DNA of 64,000 nt from Otatea glauca. Lineage: Eukaryota > Streptophyta > Magnoliopsida > Poales > Poaceae. Under the pieces are notes generated by a model, which had not been told where the DNA came from, ran no database searches, and saw only the letters and a list, made by a program, of their open reading frames with translations. A program made the position numbers and the translations under genes. Positions 1-11,388 of the stretch are shown here, piece by piece. Positions within the stretch are counted from its first letter, which is position 1; each line of letters opens with the position of its first letter. Location: assembly GCA_036346275.1 (NCBI GenBank), contig CM070711.1, positions 64,953,078 to 65,017,077 on the forward strand, read 5' to 3'.

Positions 1-960
1 TTTGAAAGATTTAAAGGTGTCTTGAGTACTTTGATGCAACTAATGCTTCATTATACTCACGAACTTTTTGTTTGTCCTTAATCAACAAAGAGACACCATC
101 AACATGTGATGAAATATTCTTTGATTGATTGAAACACAACTGAACTCAATTTAAACTTCATTTAAATTGACATGAGTATATATAACTACAGAAGTTTCAT
201 ATGCTCAATATGATCGTTAGTAATGATCTAAATATGTTTGAGTGATGGAAAGGGATTAATACATTTAGACCATCAACTATAGAACAAACTCCATTAAGTA
301 TGTGCATATAACTAATTGAACATGGAATCAATATGCACATAATCATTGTTAGATTGCATATGAGTTTATCCTATATTAGCATGAGTATACTATAACTACA
401 CAAGTTATATATACTCAAAAGATTATTTCAAAGTCTTGATCCTTTATATTATATAGCAGAGGGCATGGATCAATACAATTGAAACATGAAGTTAAATTAT
501 CAACTCCCCCTAGATGTGTGCATTCATGTATACATGGAATTGAAAACCTAATGCACATCTTTAATATATAAGCAATGGAAGAGTTCATCTTTTAACTTGA
601 ATCCTAAGTATGCATTAAGGCAAGAGAGTGGATACAAGTGCATACTTTGGATTTTTCATTTTCTATCCAAATTTGAGACTAATAAGAATGAAGCTCAATA
701 AACATGTTAGTCTCATAATAATTATATTTGTCATTAAACAAGGATTAAACATTAATATAAAATCAATCACCAAAACTAATGGAGCTTTGAACTTACAACT
801 GTGAAGGAGGGTGAGTGGTATCTCTGAGCCATTGTCGCGGAGTTCACCTGCACGGGGCGGCAATAAGGTTTCTAGGCAGCGCATCAGCGCAACCGCTTTG
901 CTTCTTCCTCGACGTAGACTACTTCCATGACCGCGTCTGTGCTGCGCTGCTTCCTATTCT
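1..960. repeat. AT-rich Copia-like non-coding fragment
   Basis: No coding region is recognisable. The stretch is AT-rich and holds a diverged internal duplication: an ATGAGTATA...TAACTACA motif near 171-190 recurs near 380-400. On the minus strand a purine run at 504-511 (AGGGGGAG read in reverse) resembles the polypurine motifs of Sirevirus-type Copia elements, such as those near 51 kb in this window. I infer a piece of a Copia 3' non-coding region on the minus strand. No LTR boundary or duplication was found, so this is weak. Confidence 0.3.
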
Positions 961-3900
961 TCAGCAAGCTCAATTGTAAGTTGTTCATGTGATCGATCAA
1001 CTCCGTTAATATACAATTCTTGAGCATATTCTGAAGTGCAATGTATTGCCTGATGTTTTATGCATCTCTAGTCTTTTGTTATATTTGCTCTAATATCAAA
1101 TTTGGAATAAAAATATTGCGCCTTTCAAATAAGTGTACCCTCAATCTAAATTTTGTGATTCCACCATTGTTACCTAATAAAAACGATACAAAGTGGAAAT
1201 GCATCATCTGAGAATGATTTTTGAGAACTGTAATCTAAGAATGCTGGTTGCATATAAAATTTTCAATAAGAAGTCTTTTTTTTAGAACACGGATAAAAGG
1301 TCTTATATCTTTCTTTTTGGCTACAAGCTTACCTCCGGCTCTTTTTCCCTCCTGAGATTTGTGGGAGCATAAACGGTAATTATTTCTGGAGAATTTGAGA
1401 ACACATGTTCTCTAGATTGGAGAAGAAAGAAGATCCATAGGAGTTAACGTAATTTAGGCTTGAAGTAAAACCGAAAACAGGCAGCCCATTCAGTCATTCA
1501 CCAGCGCACGTGAGCTGCAATCAGGTCGTACGGCCATCGTGCGCCAAGTCGTCGTATGTGTATCATTTCCATTTTGGATAGCAACAAACTACTCTTGAAT
1601 TTGATCTGATCGCCAGTCTTAGATGAAGATCGAAAGAGGATTATGATTAGCAAAATCGGAAAATATCTTTTCATGGGGAAAAAGGATGTACAAGAAAGCA
1701 AGAACAGAGCAGCTTTTGGTGGATGGGACGATGATATGCTATTAGGTCTAGGTGAACCATTTGGTTTTGATTGTGATTGCGCAGCGATTATCTTCTCATG
1801 TTATGATTTAGCGTCATTTTACTGTTCTTTTCCATGTTCTGTTTATTACCAAGGCAAATACTTGTCCATTACTGAACCGTACCAGGAGAAGCCCTTCACT
1901 TCAGATAAAACCTTACCTTGCCAATACTGATACACTAATGTTGGAGACCCCTAGAAGCAAACAAAATCGAATCTATACCCCTTTCTTTCCTTTTCTTTTC
2001 AATTCTTTTCTTTTTTCCCAATGAATTGTAAAGAGCAGACACTGTACTTGTCATTGCACAATGCAAATATGATAAGGTTATAGTAAACTAAAGACAAGAA
2101 AGTAAAAAGAAACTAAAGCCTATCCACTAGGGTCAATACAAATCGGTCCTTGGTACGCTTTCCGCACCGTCAAACTACATTATGATGATCAGTCCGGCAA
2201 GAGCAGCAAGATTTGATCAGTGAAATCTGCTTGCCACTACGAGTACGTGCTTCTTCAGGCAGAGATGCAGCTAGATTTGGTCGCAGGTTTAGCCAGTCTG
2301 CAAGGAAAAATCTATGCTTTGTTTCTGATCTTTATAGGCCGGGTCCTCCATTAGTTTATGTTTGCTTGCTTTCCCTATTAGCTATTGGCAACGTCAGATT
2401 CAGCACGATCCAAAAGAACAAATTAAATCAGACACCGATAGATCAAAGGATATTTTGGCCTTACAATCAAAATATTTTTATCTGTGGTTGATGCGATGTC
2501 ATTTTTTTTAATGTTCCTGGAGGTGTTATATGGAGAACATACTTGATCAATATTTGAGCAAACAAAACAAGTTTTGTTCTTCTTTTGTGCTTGGGAATTG
2601 GGTGCTCTCGATTTGCTCCTTTAATTCGTATGCGCATAAATAAAAAATGGGGATCTTAGATTTCAGTCAAGTCGGTGTGAGGCCAGCTGGTTCCTACTAA
2701 TGCTAAAGTGTTGTTATGCTCTTCTAAAAATATTTTGTAAAATCTAAATCAAATAATGAGGTGAGAACCATGGATATATGCATCTTTTTACATATAATCA
2801 CCGCCCACTGGTGTCGACACAAGGGAGTGCCTGAAAATATCGATTCCAAAATATGGAATTCTAAAAAGGATGTACAATGTTGTTCAAAATGTGAGTGATC
2901 TATTTTTTAAAAAAACTATCAATTGCCGGGGCATATATTAGAAAAGGCAAAGAACAATTACAAATATTTTAAAGGTAACACAAGTAGCGCTTGCGATGAA
3001 AATGGACGCTGCTCTTTACAGGAGAGTTGGGGGTAGGAATAGCTAGGCACTGATTTCTACTCAGCGTTGTTTGCTCTTGCTGTTAACTCTTCTAATCGTT
3101 TTGCTCTACCCATCTCGTAAAGCTTGGCCTCTTCCTTGAGGAGAGCTAGGATCTCACTATGCGTCCATATTTTGTTTTAGAAGACAGTCTGTTGCTCTCT
3201 ATCGACCGTTGCCAAAATGTGAGTTATCAAAAGAGGCTTAGCTGTTGTGTAGATATCAGCTTTCTAGTTGAGATGAAGAATCTTGCCTTCTTCGTATTTG
3301 CGTGGGTGGGCACATATGCTTTTGAGATAACCCATCTCTTCGCTTTGATGATCCTTTTTCTTTTCTCCTTCTCTTCAAGAACTCGATTTTTTTTTTCAAA
3401 CAAACAAGGTTTTCGTGTATGGTATGTTGGTCACTTTGTTCTGTCAGAGGACTGCGATCGGTATGGTCCAGAAGCCAAAAGACGCCTCCTTTTTCCCGTA
3501 AGTCATCCTATGAACCCAAAGTATTTCATGTGTTCCTGTTCAATGTTGTGTTAGAAATCACGTCCAATGCTCTTTCATGAAAACAATTTGCCACAAATTA
3601 GTGGTGCACATTTCAACAATTTATAACCTAGCATGCTAACAGTAATATAAATTTCTCAAAAAAAAAGGGAGAGAATTTGTGTGGTCTTAAAAGTTAAGAG
3701 ATTGTTTGCAATGCAAAAAATTTATAGGAAACAGAGCAATTTTTTTATAATTCCGCCGTTCCAAACAAAACCCTGAAATTCGCAATGTTTGTACTGATTT
3801 TTTCACACAATAATTGTATGAGCCGATCTGTATGGGTCTTCTATTCCAAAGAAAATAAAGCGAGATAGGCTCGTGAACAATAATGTATGGGTCGTGTTCC

Positions 3901-4769
3901 TTTAATTTCCAACGAAGCCTAGCAGCAACAGCAGCATCGTACCAGTTCAGAAATCCGCAGCAAAAGCTAGACTAAAGCGATCAACAATTTCTTTGCAGCT
4001 GTACTGTGTCCATGTGTACATGATTACAACATATGAACCACTGCGAAATTACTTCGAGAGCCAGCAGAACCATAGATAATGCAAGTGCTTGTGCTTTATG
4101 ATTCAAGGAAGCATAATTAGAGCTTCCATGGCAAACTGTTCCTGAACAAGAGTACTGGTGTAAAAATACGGCAATTCTGGACGGAGAACGAGATGTACGT
4201 GGAGATAATAGCTAAAAATTAAAAGGGGCGAGATATTTTGATCTCCAGGTGCCTGGGGTGACGACGAATCTGTACACGTATTGCCTTGCCCTTTCATGCA
4301 TGGTTTGCAATGCTTCAGAAATCTATACATAAAGATCGTTTAAAGCGACTCAAATGGACTTTTGGAGTATCCTTGGCTACATCATCACTTTATACCTGGA
4401 CTGATACTACATATGTGCTAGCATGGACACGTACCACTGCCGGCAACTTGGTATTCAGAATGGGAATGATTGAACCTTCCCTTTTTCTTTTTTGAAGAAC
4501 CATTCCAGTTTGATCCTTTCATGACATTACGATTAGTTCAACTAGACCAGGGAAACTTGAAAAGAAAAAGGAATCTGAATAAGCAAATATAGTAGATCTG
4601 TTAATGAAATTAAGGTCGCACCACTTATTTTGTTCTACGTTTGAAACTCATCCCAGTACTTCCTTAGTTTCTTTACTTGTTTGAACTGAAAATTCGTGGG
4701 TTTTAATTAATTAGTTGTTCTATGGAGAGTAATTGGTCAATTGGACACGTTTGACAAATACGTAGAGCA
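961..4769. other. Unassigned intergenic stretch
   Basis: Apart from a possible short exon at about 3058-3160, I see no supported gene, tRNA or complete element here. Open frames at 1643-1930, 2213-2491 and 3159-3554 have low-complexity, Phe/Ser/Cys-rich translations, no recognisable domain and no splice context, so I treat them as chance. Base composition is AT-rich with many poly-A and poly-T tracts. Confidence 0.5.
3058..3160 (-). pseudogene. Possible terminal exon, charged helical C-terminus
   Basis: On the minus strand about 34 codons read openly to a TAG at 3058-3060. The composition is Leu/Lys/Glu/Ala-rich (for example LLKEEAKLYEMGRAKRLEEL), typical of a coiled-coil C-terminus and unlike the low-complexity translations around it. 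Upstream the frame meets a stop near 3170, so it would have to be a spliced exon. I do not recognise the family. It could be a transposon-protein remnant or chance. Confidence 0.2.
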
Positions 4770-5135
4770 GGTACAATAGCAAAGCCTACTACTTATTCCA
4801 TTTTCCATCAATATCATCTAGAGAAGCAATAAATTCAGATTGTATAATAACTGCCTCTAAAGGTTGTCTATAGAGAAACACTGAAGTATTTAATTTGTGC
4901 GTTCATCACTAACTTTATCTTTGTAGCTATTGGCAAAACACTAACTTCGACACTAACAGTCGCTCGTGCCGGCTCCAACACGGGCTTTTGGCTGGCTATA
5001 GCATGTTGTTTTCCATGCGATGCTGGTTGCTAAATAAAAGCCAGTTTTCTTCTCTCTCCTCTTTCCTCCCTCTTCCACATAGAACAAAACTGATTTGTAC
5101 ATGCTAATAGTAAACTAAGATGATCTTATTGTACC
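4770..5135. mobile_element. MITE with GGTACAATA terminal repeats
   Basis: A 366-bp non-coding element bounded by GGTACAATA at the left and TATTGTACC at the right. A homologous copy lies at about 61718-62058: the segments around 4815-4900 and 61725-61810 align well, as do the later stretches containing CTATTGGCAAAA and CTAACAGTCGCTCG. No clear target duplication was seen, so the superfamily is left open. The two copies bracket most of the window. Confidence 0.6.
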
Positions 5136-5603
5136 TACCCTTAGAATAGAAAGACCAAGATAGCAGCTGGTCAAACAGACAACACACCTACAAAACCTAT
5201 AAAGATCATAGATTGTCCATATTGTTGCTCTATGTTATGCTCAGATGCATGGTTGGCTAGTTAGATAATGCATGCGCTAAATACACGGGAATTTATCGTG
5301 ACATATAGCCTATATATCGAGTCATTAGTTCATTACTATGACCATGTAGATGCGTCCTCCTTTTTACTAGCTATCAAAAGCTCTTTATTTTTTTGAACAC
5401 CATACCGAAGGGCCCATAGAACCTTTCATGGCTATTATGTTTTTCTTTCTTGAAGAGGCTTACTGCGTGTTTGAGACAGTCCAACATTTAAGTATGTTTT
5501 TTCCATAGTCGTGTCTAGGCAAAACTTGAGTATTATTTTGTTTAGAAGTACTCAAATTTACATCCTTTAGGTCAGATCCAATAGATCCTATGGTCCCCTC
5601 AAC
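5136..5603. other. Unassigned spacer
   Basis: AT-rich DNA with no recognised gene or element. Its last 8 bases (5596-5603, CCCTCAAC) form the left target duplication of the adjacent hAT-like element. Confidence 0.5.
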
Positions 5604-6534
5604 TAGGGATGAAAACGGAACGGAAACGGTCGGTAAATGGTTGTTCCGTTTCCGTTTCCATATCTTTTACCGGTAACGGAAACGGAATCGGAAACCCCGG
5701 AAACGGATACGAAAACGAATAATGATCGAAACGGATGCGGAACGGAACGGAACGGATACGGAAACGAAAGTGGAAAATTCCATAAGAACGTAATACATGA
5801 TCACAATATATATGACCACAAAAACAATGTAACTCATTCCATCACAAAGGTGGATACAAGAACAATGTTATGTTCACCGGTATCACTAGAAAGTTTTTTC
5901 TCAGGTTTGTCAGTTGAAGGCTCGCTATTTGTCCCCCAGATCAAACCATCATATCCTTCTCCATATCATTATCATCGACATCCTCTTGCTCCTCCAACTA
6001 TAAAAATGTAATGCCCTAAAATTTGCATATTATTGTTCAATGTTCATTTATGATTTTTTGAGATTTATTCTGGATTTTTTGGAGTTTATAAATGTCATTT
6101 TACTATTTTTTAGATTTATATAATTAATTTATTCATGAAAAATGAAGCCAAAAATATGCTAGAAATAATTTTCCTAGGTTCAAAATGTTCCAAAGTATTT
6201 TTGAGATTTTTTTTTGGAATTTTTGAACTCTACTTGGTATTTTCTATAAAGCCATTTGTATTTCTGAAATTATTTTAATTCGAAAATAAATATAAATTCT
6301 CCCTTCTCCTTTTTGGGCCAAATGGGCCGAGTTTCCGACGGAATTTCCGATTTTGCTTATACAGAATTTCCGATTCCGTTTCCGTTTCCGACGAAATGGC
6401 TCTCCGCTTCGCTTCCGACAAAAATTTCCGCTTCGCTTCCATACCGACTTTTTCCGTTTTCGTTTCCGAAAAAAGGCTTCCGTTTCCGTTTTTCTTCGGA
6501 ACGGTCGGAAATTCCGTTTCCGTTTTCACCCCTA
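5604..6534. mobile_element. Non-autonomous hAT-like element, CGGAAA-rich ends
   Basis: A 931-bp element with terminal inverted repeats: TAGGGATGAAAACGG at the left and CCGTTTTCACCCCTA at the right (one mismatch). It is flanked by a perfect 8-bp duplication, CCCTCAAC, at 5596-5603 and 6535-6542. The 8-bp duplication and TAGGG-type ends are hallmarks of hAT transposons. Both subterminal regions are packed with iterated CGGAAA/TTTCCG motifs in mirrored orientation, as expected for subterminal transposase-binding repeats. There is no transposase, so it would need a partner. Open frames at 6275-6822 come from these repeats and are not genes. Confidence 0.93.
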
Positions 6535-6542
6535 CCCTCAAC

Positions 6543-6883
6543 CATATATAACTCACTCGTTCACTTCAACTCTCAAAACCCTACCCACTCAACCAACTGT
6601 GGTACTCGCTGCCTACCCACCACCTCGCTGACGTCACCTCTAACACCGGCGAGCCACACCGATATCCTCCTCCTCCGCTGCCCCACACCCCACGTATCCC
6701 CTTCTGGACCCCCAACCCCACCACCACTGGCGTGCCGCCTCCCTCGACTTGCCATCTCCGTCTCGGCGCCCCCATACTTCGCATTGCTAGCATCCATTAG
6801 GCCTCTAATGATCCACTTTTAAACCACTAATCTTCTCTCTGTGTCTCTTTTGTGTGAATCAAACCACCAATATGACTATCTGA
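6543..6883. other. C-rich spacer, possible gene-edge DNA
   Basis: Between two elements lies about 340 bp of C-rich DNA whose forward translation is proline- and serine-rich with no domain. It resembles the edge of a grass gene or an LTR leader, but nothing specific can be named. Confidence 0.3.
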
Positions 6884-7169
6884 TGTTGGAAAATAATCAA
6901 GATTTTCCATTGTTGATTTGCCGTATCGTGGAAGGCAAGTAAAGATCATAATACAATCGGCAATTGAATCAAATCAGTTGGTTGCTAGTTAGGCTTTCCA
7001 TGTTTAGTGTTTGGGTTGGTTACTAAGTTGATTAGGTGGTCCGCCTACTATAAAAGGGCATATATCCCATGAGTTTGAGAATATAACACAAGAGAAAATT
7101 GCACTAAAACTTGTGTGTTCTTCTTTGTGTTCGTGTGCGTGTGTTCATGATCCAAATCTAAAACCAACA
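6884..7169 (+). repeat. 5' LTR of the short Copia-like element
   Basis: A 286-bp repeat with TG...CA ends. It carries a TATA box (ACTATAAAAGGG) near 7048-7059 that is conserved in the right LTR near 8291-8302, marking the likely transcription start region. Confidence 0.82.
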
Positions 7170-8123
7170 ATTAGTATCAGAGCGAGGTTCTAACTTGGTG
7201 CCACGCTTGCCCTGGGGGAGGCCACCATTCCTGCGCCTCGGGGCAGGCTATCGTCACTGAGCGACGTAGTGTTGAGCGAGATCCGACGGTGTATGCCGTC
7301 CATGGCATAGGAGAAGCCAAGATGGTGTCGTCTGGTACTATGTCAAGGAGCGGCGACATCGGTGACATGGTGTCACCGAGGCTAGCAGCGAGAGGCTGCG
7401 GCAACGTTGAGGCTCCATACGAGGTGCTGTCCAACAACGTGTCATGGTGCTACGGTGATGGCACACCAAAGATCAACGTTGTGAAGACATTGGTGATGGT
7501 GATGTTCATCGTCCTAAGACGAGCGTTCGTGCCATCGAAGTTGCATCATAGGCGAGAAGAGTGAGCAAGAAGATATGACGATGAAAGGGTGGAGAAGGCG
7601 TTGTCGACAACCGGCGTGACAAGATGGCATTGACAGCCATCTGTGTGTCTCGGCGAGAAGGTGGACACGAGATACTATCTGTGATCACGAGAGTTCTTGT
7701 GCGAGTTGTGTCCACAAGATAAACATGTGCGAGTTTCTTCAAAGATGTCGTGCGAGTTAGAAGAGATCATGCTGCATGAGAAGATCAAAAGGAAGTCGCT
7801 GCGTATGCTAAGAAGAGTTCGTGCATGATGCATATGTGTGTGAACAAGAGTTCTTGTAGGTGTGTTCAAGTTCTCTCGTGGGTAAGCTCTAATCCGAGTT
7901 TGCGTCGCCGTCAAATTGTGTCACCGGTGAAAAGACAGTTGGAGCTGAGGCAAATATCATAATCGTAGGCAAGGTGTGTCACTGGTGGTATGGTCAGCAA
8001 GAAGAAGGCGGAACTTCTTGAAGATGCGTTCGCCATCCTGTGTCAAGTATGAGTTAGGCAAGTCATAATTGAGACCGATTACCTCAACGAGTTAGAGTCG
8101 ACAAGTCTTGATTAGGAAGAGAT

Positions 8124-8424
8124 TGTTAAAAGATAATCAAGACTTTCTATTGTTGACTTGCCGTGTCGTGAAAGGCAAGTAAAGATCATGATACAATCGG
8201 CAATCGAATCGAATCAGTTGGCTGTTTCCTTAATTAGACTTTTCATATTTATTGTTTGCCTTGGTTACTAAATTGATTAGGTGGTCTGCCCACTATAAAA
8301 GGGTATGTATCCTATGAGTTTGAGAATATAACACAACAAAAAATTGTTTAAAATTTTTATGTTCTTCTTCGTGTTTATGTGTGATTTATGTGCGTGTGTT
8401 CGTGATCCGAGTCTAAAACCAACG
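8124..8424 (+). repeat. 3' LTR of the short Copia-like element
   Basis: About 301 bp, clearly homologous to 6884-7169, with a conserved TATAAAAGGG. The expected terminal CA has become CG. Confidence 0.8.
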
Positions 8425-8512
8425 TTCGAGCGACTGAGCATAGGACACCTTATCCAGTTTGCACTTATTAAACTCGCGCTTAACCACGAGGATTTCACTA
8501 GAATCATCACAC

Positions 8513-8930
8513 CAGGGTTCACAAAACCGTGAAAAACCGCTTAGTTTTCGTGGTTTTTGACCTTACCGCGTCGGCACGAGATCCAAAACCGTTCGATAAA
8601 CCGATCTAATTTTAAAGAAATTGAAAATTTTTATTTGTCGAAAACCGTTGAAAAACCGCAGTTTTCGCAAAAATCACTCAATAACCGCTCGAAAAACTGT
8701 TTTTCAGGAACATTCAATTGGTCGGCTGGTTTTTCGCAAAAAACCGCGGTAAACCGCGAAAATTGAGCAGTTTTTCGTTGAAAACCGAATGGTTTTTGAT
8801 TTTTCTGAATTTTTTTATTTCTTAACTCTTCGGTTTCTAACCGTTTTCAAACGGTTTTTCGAGCGATTTTTGCGGTTCTCGCGGTTTCGGTTTTTGCGGT
8901 TTTTCACTGTTTTCGGTTTCGTGGACCCTG
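8513..8930. mobile_element. Non-autonomous hAT-like element, AAACCGC-rich
   Basis: A 418-bp element with ends CAGGGTTCACAAAACCG and, reversed at the right, CAGGGTCCACGAAACCG. A perfect 8-bp duplication CATCACAC sits at 8505-8512 and 8931-8938. It is filled with AAACCGC/GCGGTTT motifs in both orientations. There is no coding potential. The element at 10157-10525 belongs to the same family. Confidence 0.93.
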
Positions 8931-9018
8931 CATCACACAGTACGAGTAGCTAGCAATTCCTATGTTCTACCTTTGAATTGCGCGCACATGGCCCGGCCGG
9001 AAGAAACGTACGCCACGT

Positions 9019-10123
9019 CAAGGATTCAAATTTCGTTTTGAATAAAATTTCGCCTTGGACCGAAATCCAAAATTTCGCCGAGATTTCAAAATTTTGAATA
9101 AATCTAGCTCGAAATTCAATAATAAAAATTCAAATCCGGTTCATTTTCTTCCGAAAAAACGAAATTTCGACTTAAAATCTCGAAATTTCGGGCGTAATTC
9201 CCGAAATTTTGGCATATTTGCACTGGCTGAAAAGTGGGTCAAACAATGACAAAAAATTTTGAATTTTTTTAGAGGTTTCTAAAATATCAATGATATTCTC
9301 ATAAAAATTTCAGATGATTATCACATTAGAGGAATTTTTAAAAATTCAAACATTGGTACTGTCCTAATAAAACACTGACCGGTAAGTTTGATCCAAATGA
9401 AAAGTAATACAAACCATGTTATAATTTTTTGAAATTTTTTCAAAATGTTTATGATGTATCATTAATATTTTCATAAAATTTTCAAATGATGATCAAGCAT
9501 CATGAATTTGTAAAAATTCGGACAGTGCAACTGAATGTTGACCACTACATTTCAACTGAATGAAAAATCATTCAAACCATGTTAGAAAATTTTAATTTTT
9601 TTTATGGATAGTCTTGATGAATCACTAATGATACCATAAAATTTTAAAATTATTATGAAACACGAAAAAATTTGTAAAATTCTGATACAATTACTACCTC
9701 GTTTATGGTAACTCAATTTTCTATTTTTAAAAGATAACAAATGAAGTTAAAATATTTTGAAAAATCTCCTGTTTGATCCTAGACTTCTTAAGATAGTACC
9801 ATAAATTTTTCATAGCATGAAAAAGCGTTTTAAATTTTATAAAATTTCAACAGTGTTTTTGCCAAAATTTTAAAATGTATAAAAAAATAATTTTTTTGAC
9901 AAATTATCATCAAAGATCACTTTCTTATGGGTTATTGATGTAATTGAAGTCAAATTCGGCCATAAAATAATAAAATACAAAAAAATTTAAAGAAATTTCG
10001 GTGAAAAAACCGAAGTACCTGTAGCAATTTTAAATTGAATTTTTTGATCTGGCCGGTAGTTTGGATCTCGTGGGGGCCCGAAATCCAAAATTTCGCCAAA
10101 ATTCGTCGAAATTTGGAACCCTG
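9019..10123. mobile_element. Non-autonomous hAT-like element, GAAATTTCG-rich
   Basis: An 1105-bp element with left end CAAGGATTCAAATTTCG and right end (reversed) CAGGGTTCCAAATTTCG, flanked by a perfect 8-bp duplication CGCCACGT at 9011-9018 and 10124-10131. Subterminal zones are rich in GAAATTTCG-type motifs; the middle is AT-rich and non-coding. It sits 17 bp from the left duplication of the next hAT-like element. Confidence 0.93.
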
Positions 10124-10156
10124 CGCCACGTGACATCGCCATCCCTGCGTCACTAC

Positions 10157-10525
10157 TAGGGTTCACAAAACTGCAGTAAACCGCTCGATTTTCGTGGTTT
10201 TCGATTATACCGCTCCGGTTCGAGATCCAAAACCGCTCGGTAAACCGGTCTAATTAAAAAAATTCAAAAAAATTGAAAAAATCGAGCGGTTTCTCACTAA
10301 ACACTCGAAAACCGTTTTTTAGGAACATTCAATTAGTTGGCTAGTTTTTTGCGAAAATCGAGCGGTTTCTCACTAAAAAAACGCGGTTTTTCTTTAAAAA
10401 CCGAAAGGTTTTTGATTTTTTTTGGATTTTTTTCAAATATTTTTATTTCTTAACCCTTCAGTTTCTGACGGTTTTCGCGGTTTCGATTTTTGCGGTTTTT
10501 CGTGGTTTCCATTTTGTGAACCCTG
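10157..10525. mobile_element. Non-autonomous hAT-like element, AAACCGC family
   Basis: A 369-bp element with ends TAGGGTTCACAAAAC and (reversed) CAGGGTTCACAAAATGG, of the same family as 8513-8930. The 8-bp flanks are GTCACTAC (10149-10156) and ATCATTAT (10526-10533). They match at five positions and the three differences are all transitions (G/A, C/T, C/T), consistent with a decayed duplication. Confidence 0.82.
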
Positions 10526-10631
10526 ATCATTATTGCGGCCTCCACCTCACCGACCGTACGTGCATGATCTCGTCGGTCAGTTGAGTCTCGGTCAGCTGCT
10601 GCCGCTTTGCAAGCCGTGGCCTCACCTCTTA

Positions 10632-11258
10632 GGTGGCGTTTGGTTGGATGGATGAAGGTGGATGGGATATGGCCGTCCCTGAATTTAAAGTCATCCAATT
10701 GTTTCGATGGGATATTGTTGTCCAGTTTTTTGGAATATTCCTTCAAGATGTTGGACAGAGTCATCCCAGAAAAAAAGCCGCACGAGTTCATCCAGTTTGT
10801 TGTACGAAGAGGTATACTCGGTCAAATTCAAATTTCATCGAAGTGTACTCAGTCAAATTCAAATTTTAGTCAAATTTTGTGCGAAAATTCAAATCTTGTC
10901 AAAAAAATTCAAATTTGTTCAAAAATTCAAATTTCGATCAAATTTTGTCCAGAAGTTCAAATTTCCTCCAAAAATTCAAATTTGGTCAAATTTTCTCCAA
11001 AAATTCAAATTTAAGTCAAATTTTATCAAACAAATTCAAATCGAAATTCGAAACCTTTATTACAACTAGCCCATCTATCCTTATCGATGCAACCAAACAA
11101 AAAATTAGCTCATCCTATCCACTTTCTTATCCATCCAACCAAACAAAAAATTGGCTCATCTCTATCCACCCAACCAAACAACTACCTGGATGGTTTCATC
11201 CCATCCAGACTGGATGGCCATATCCCATCCAACCTCATCTAGGCAACCAAATGCACCC
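10632..11258. mobile_element. Tourist-like (PIF/Harbinger) MITE
   Basis: A 627-bp element with ends GGTGGCGTTTGGTTG and (reversed) GGGTGCATTTGGTTG, extending inward to a shared GGATGGGATATGGCC block on each side. It is flanked by the 3-bp duplication TTA at 10629-10631 and 11259-11261, typical of PIF/Harbinger. The middle (10810-11050) is a degenerate short tandem array of an AATTCAAATTT..TCAAATTTT unit. Open frames through it (10607-11463) are repeat artefacts. Confidence 0.92.
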
Positions 11259-11388
11259 TTACTGGACACACGCGCACGGTGTGGGCGGCTACGAAGTACA
11301 AACAACAACGACGTCGCTGCTACCCCAGCAGCGGGCAGTCTCGTTCGATTGGCCGATCGAGCGTTGTCGCTATGGACGGACGCCGGGA

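Larger units (their letters stand above)
6884..8424 (+). mobile_element. Short non-autonomous LTR retrotransposon (Copia-like)
   Basis: Two direct repeats of about 290-300 bp (6884-7169 and 8124-8424) flank a 954-bp interior. The left LTR begins TGTTGGAAAATAATC and ends ACCAACA; the right begins TGTTAAAAGATAATC. Directly after the left LTR a primer-binding-like TAGTATCAGAGC (near 7172) resembles the initiator-Met tRNA primer site used by Copia elements. A purine-rich tract (AGGAAGAGA) precedes the right LTR. The interior encodes no recognisable Gag or polymerase. The 5-bp flanks (TCTGA and TTCGA) match only partly. The LTRs have diverged by many substitutions, so the insertion is old. Confidence 0.82.

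Noticed and set aside
3159..3554. 131-codon open frame
   Set aside because: Phe-rich, low-complexity translation without domain or promoter; more likely chance in T-rich DNA.
6275..6822. Overlapping open frames on both strands rich in Arg/Phe
   Set aside because: They are translations of the iterated CGGAAA/TTTCCG subterminal repeats of a hAT-like element plus C-rich flank, with no domain.
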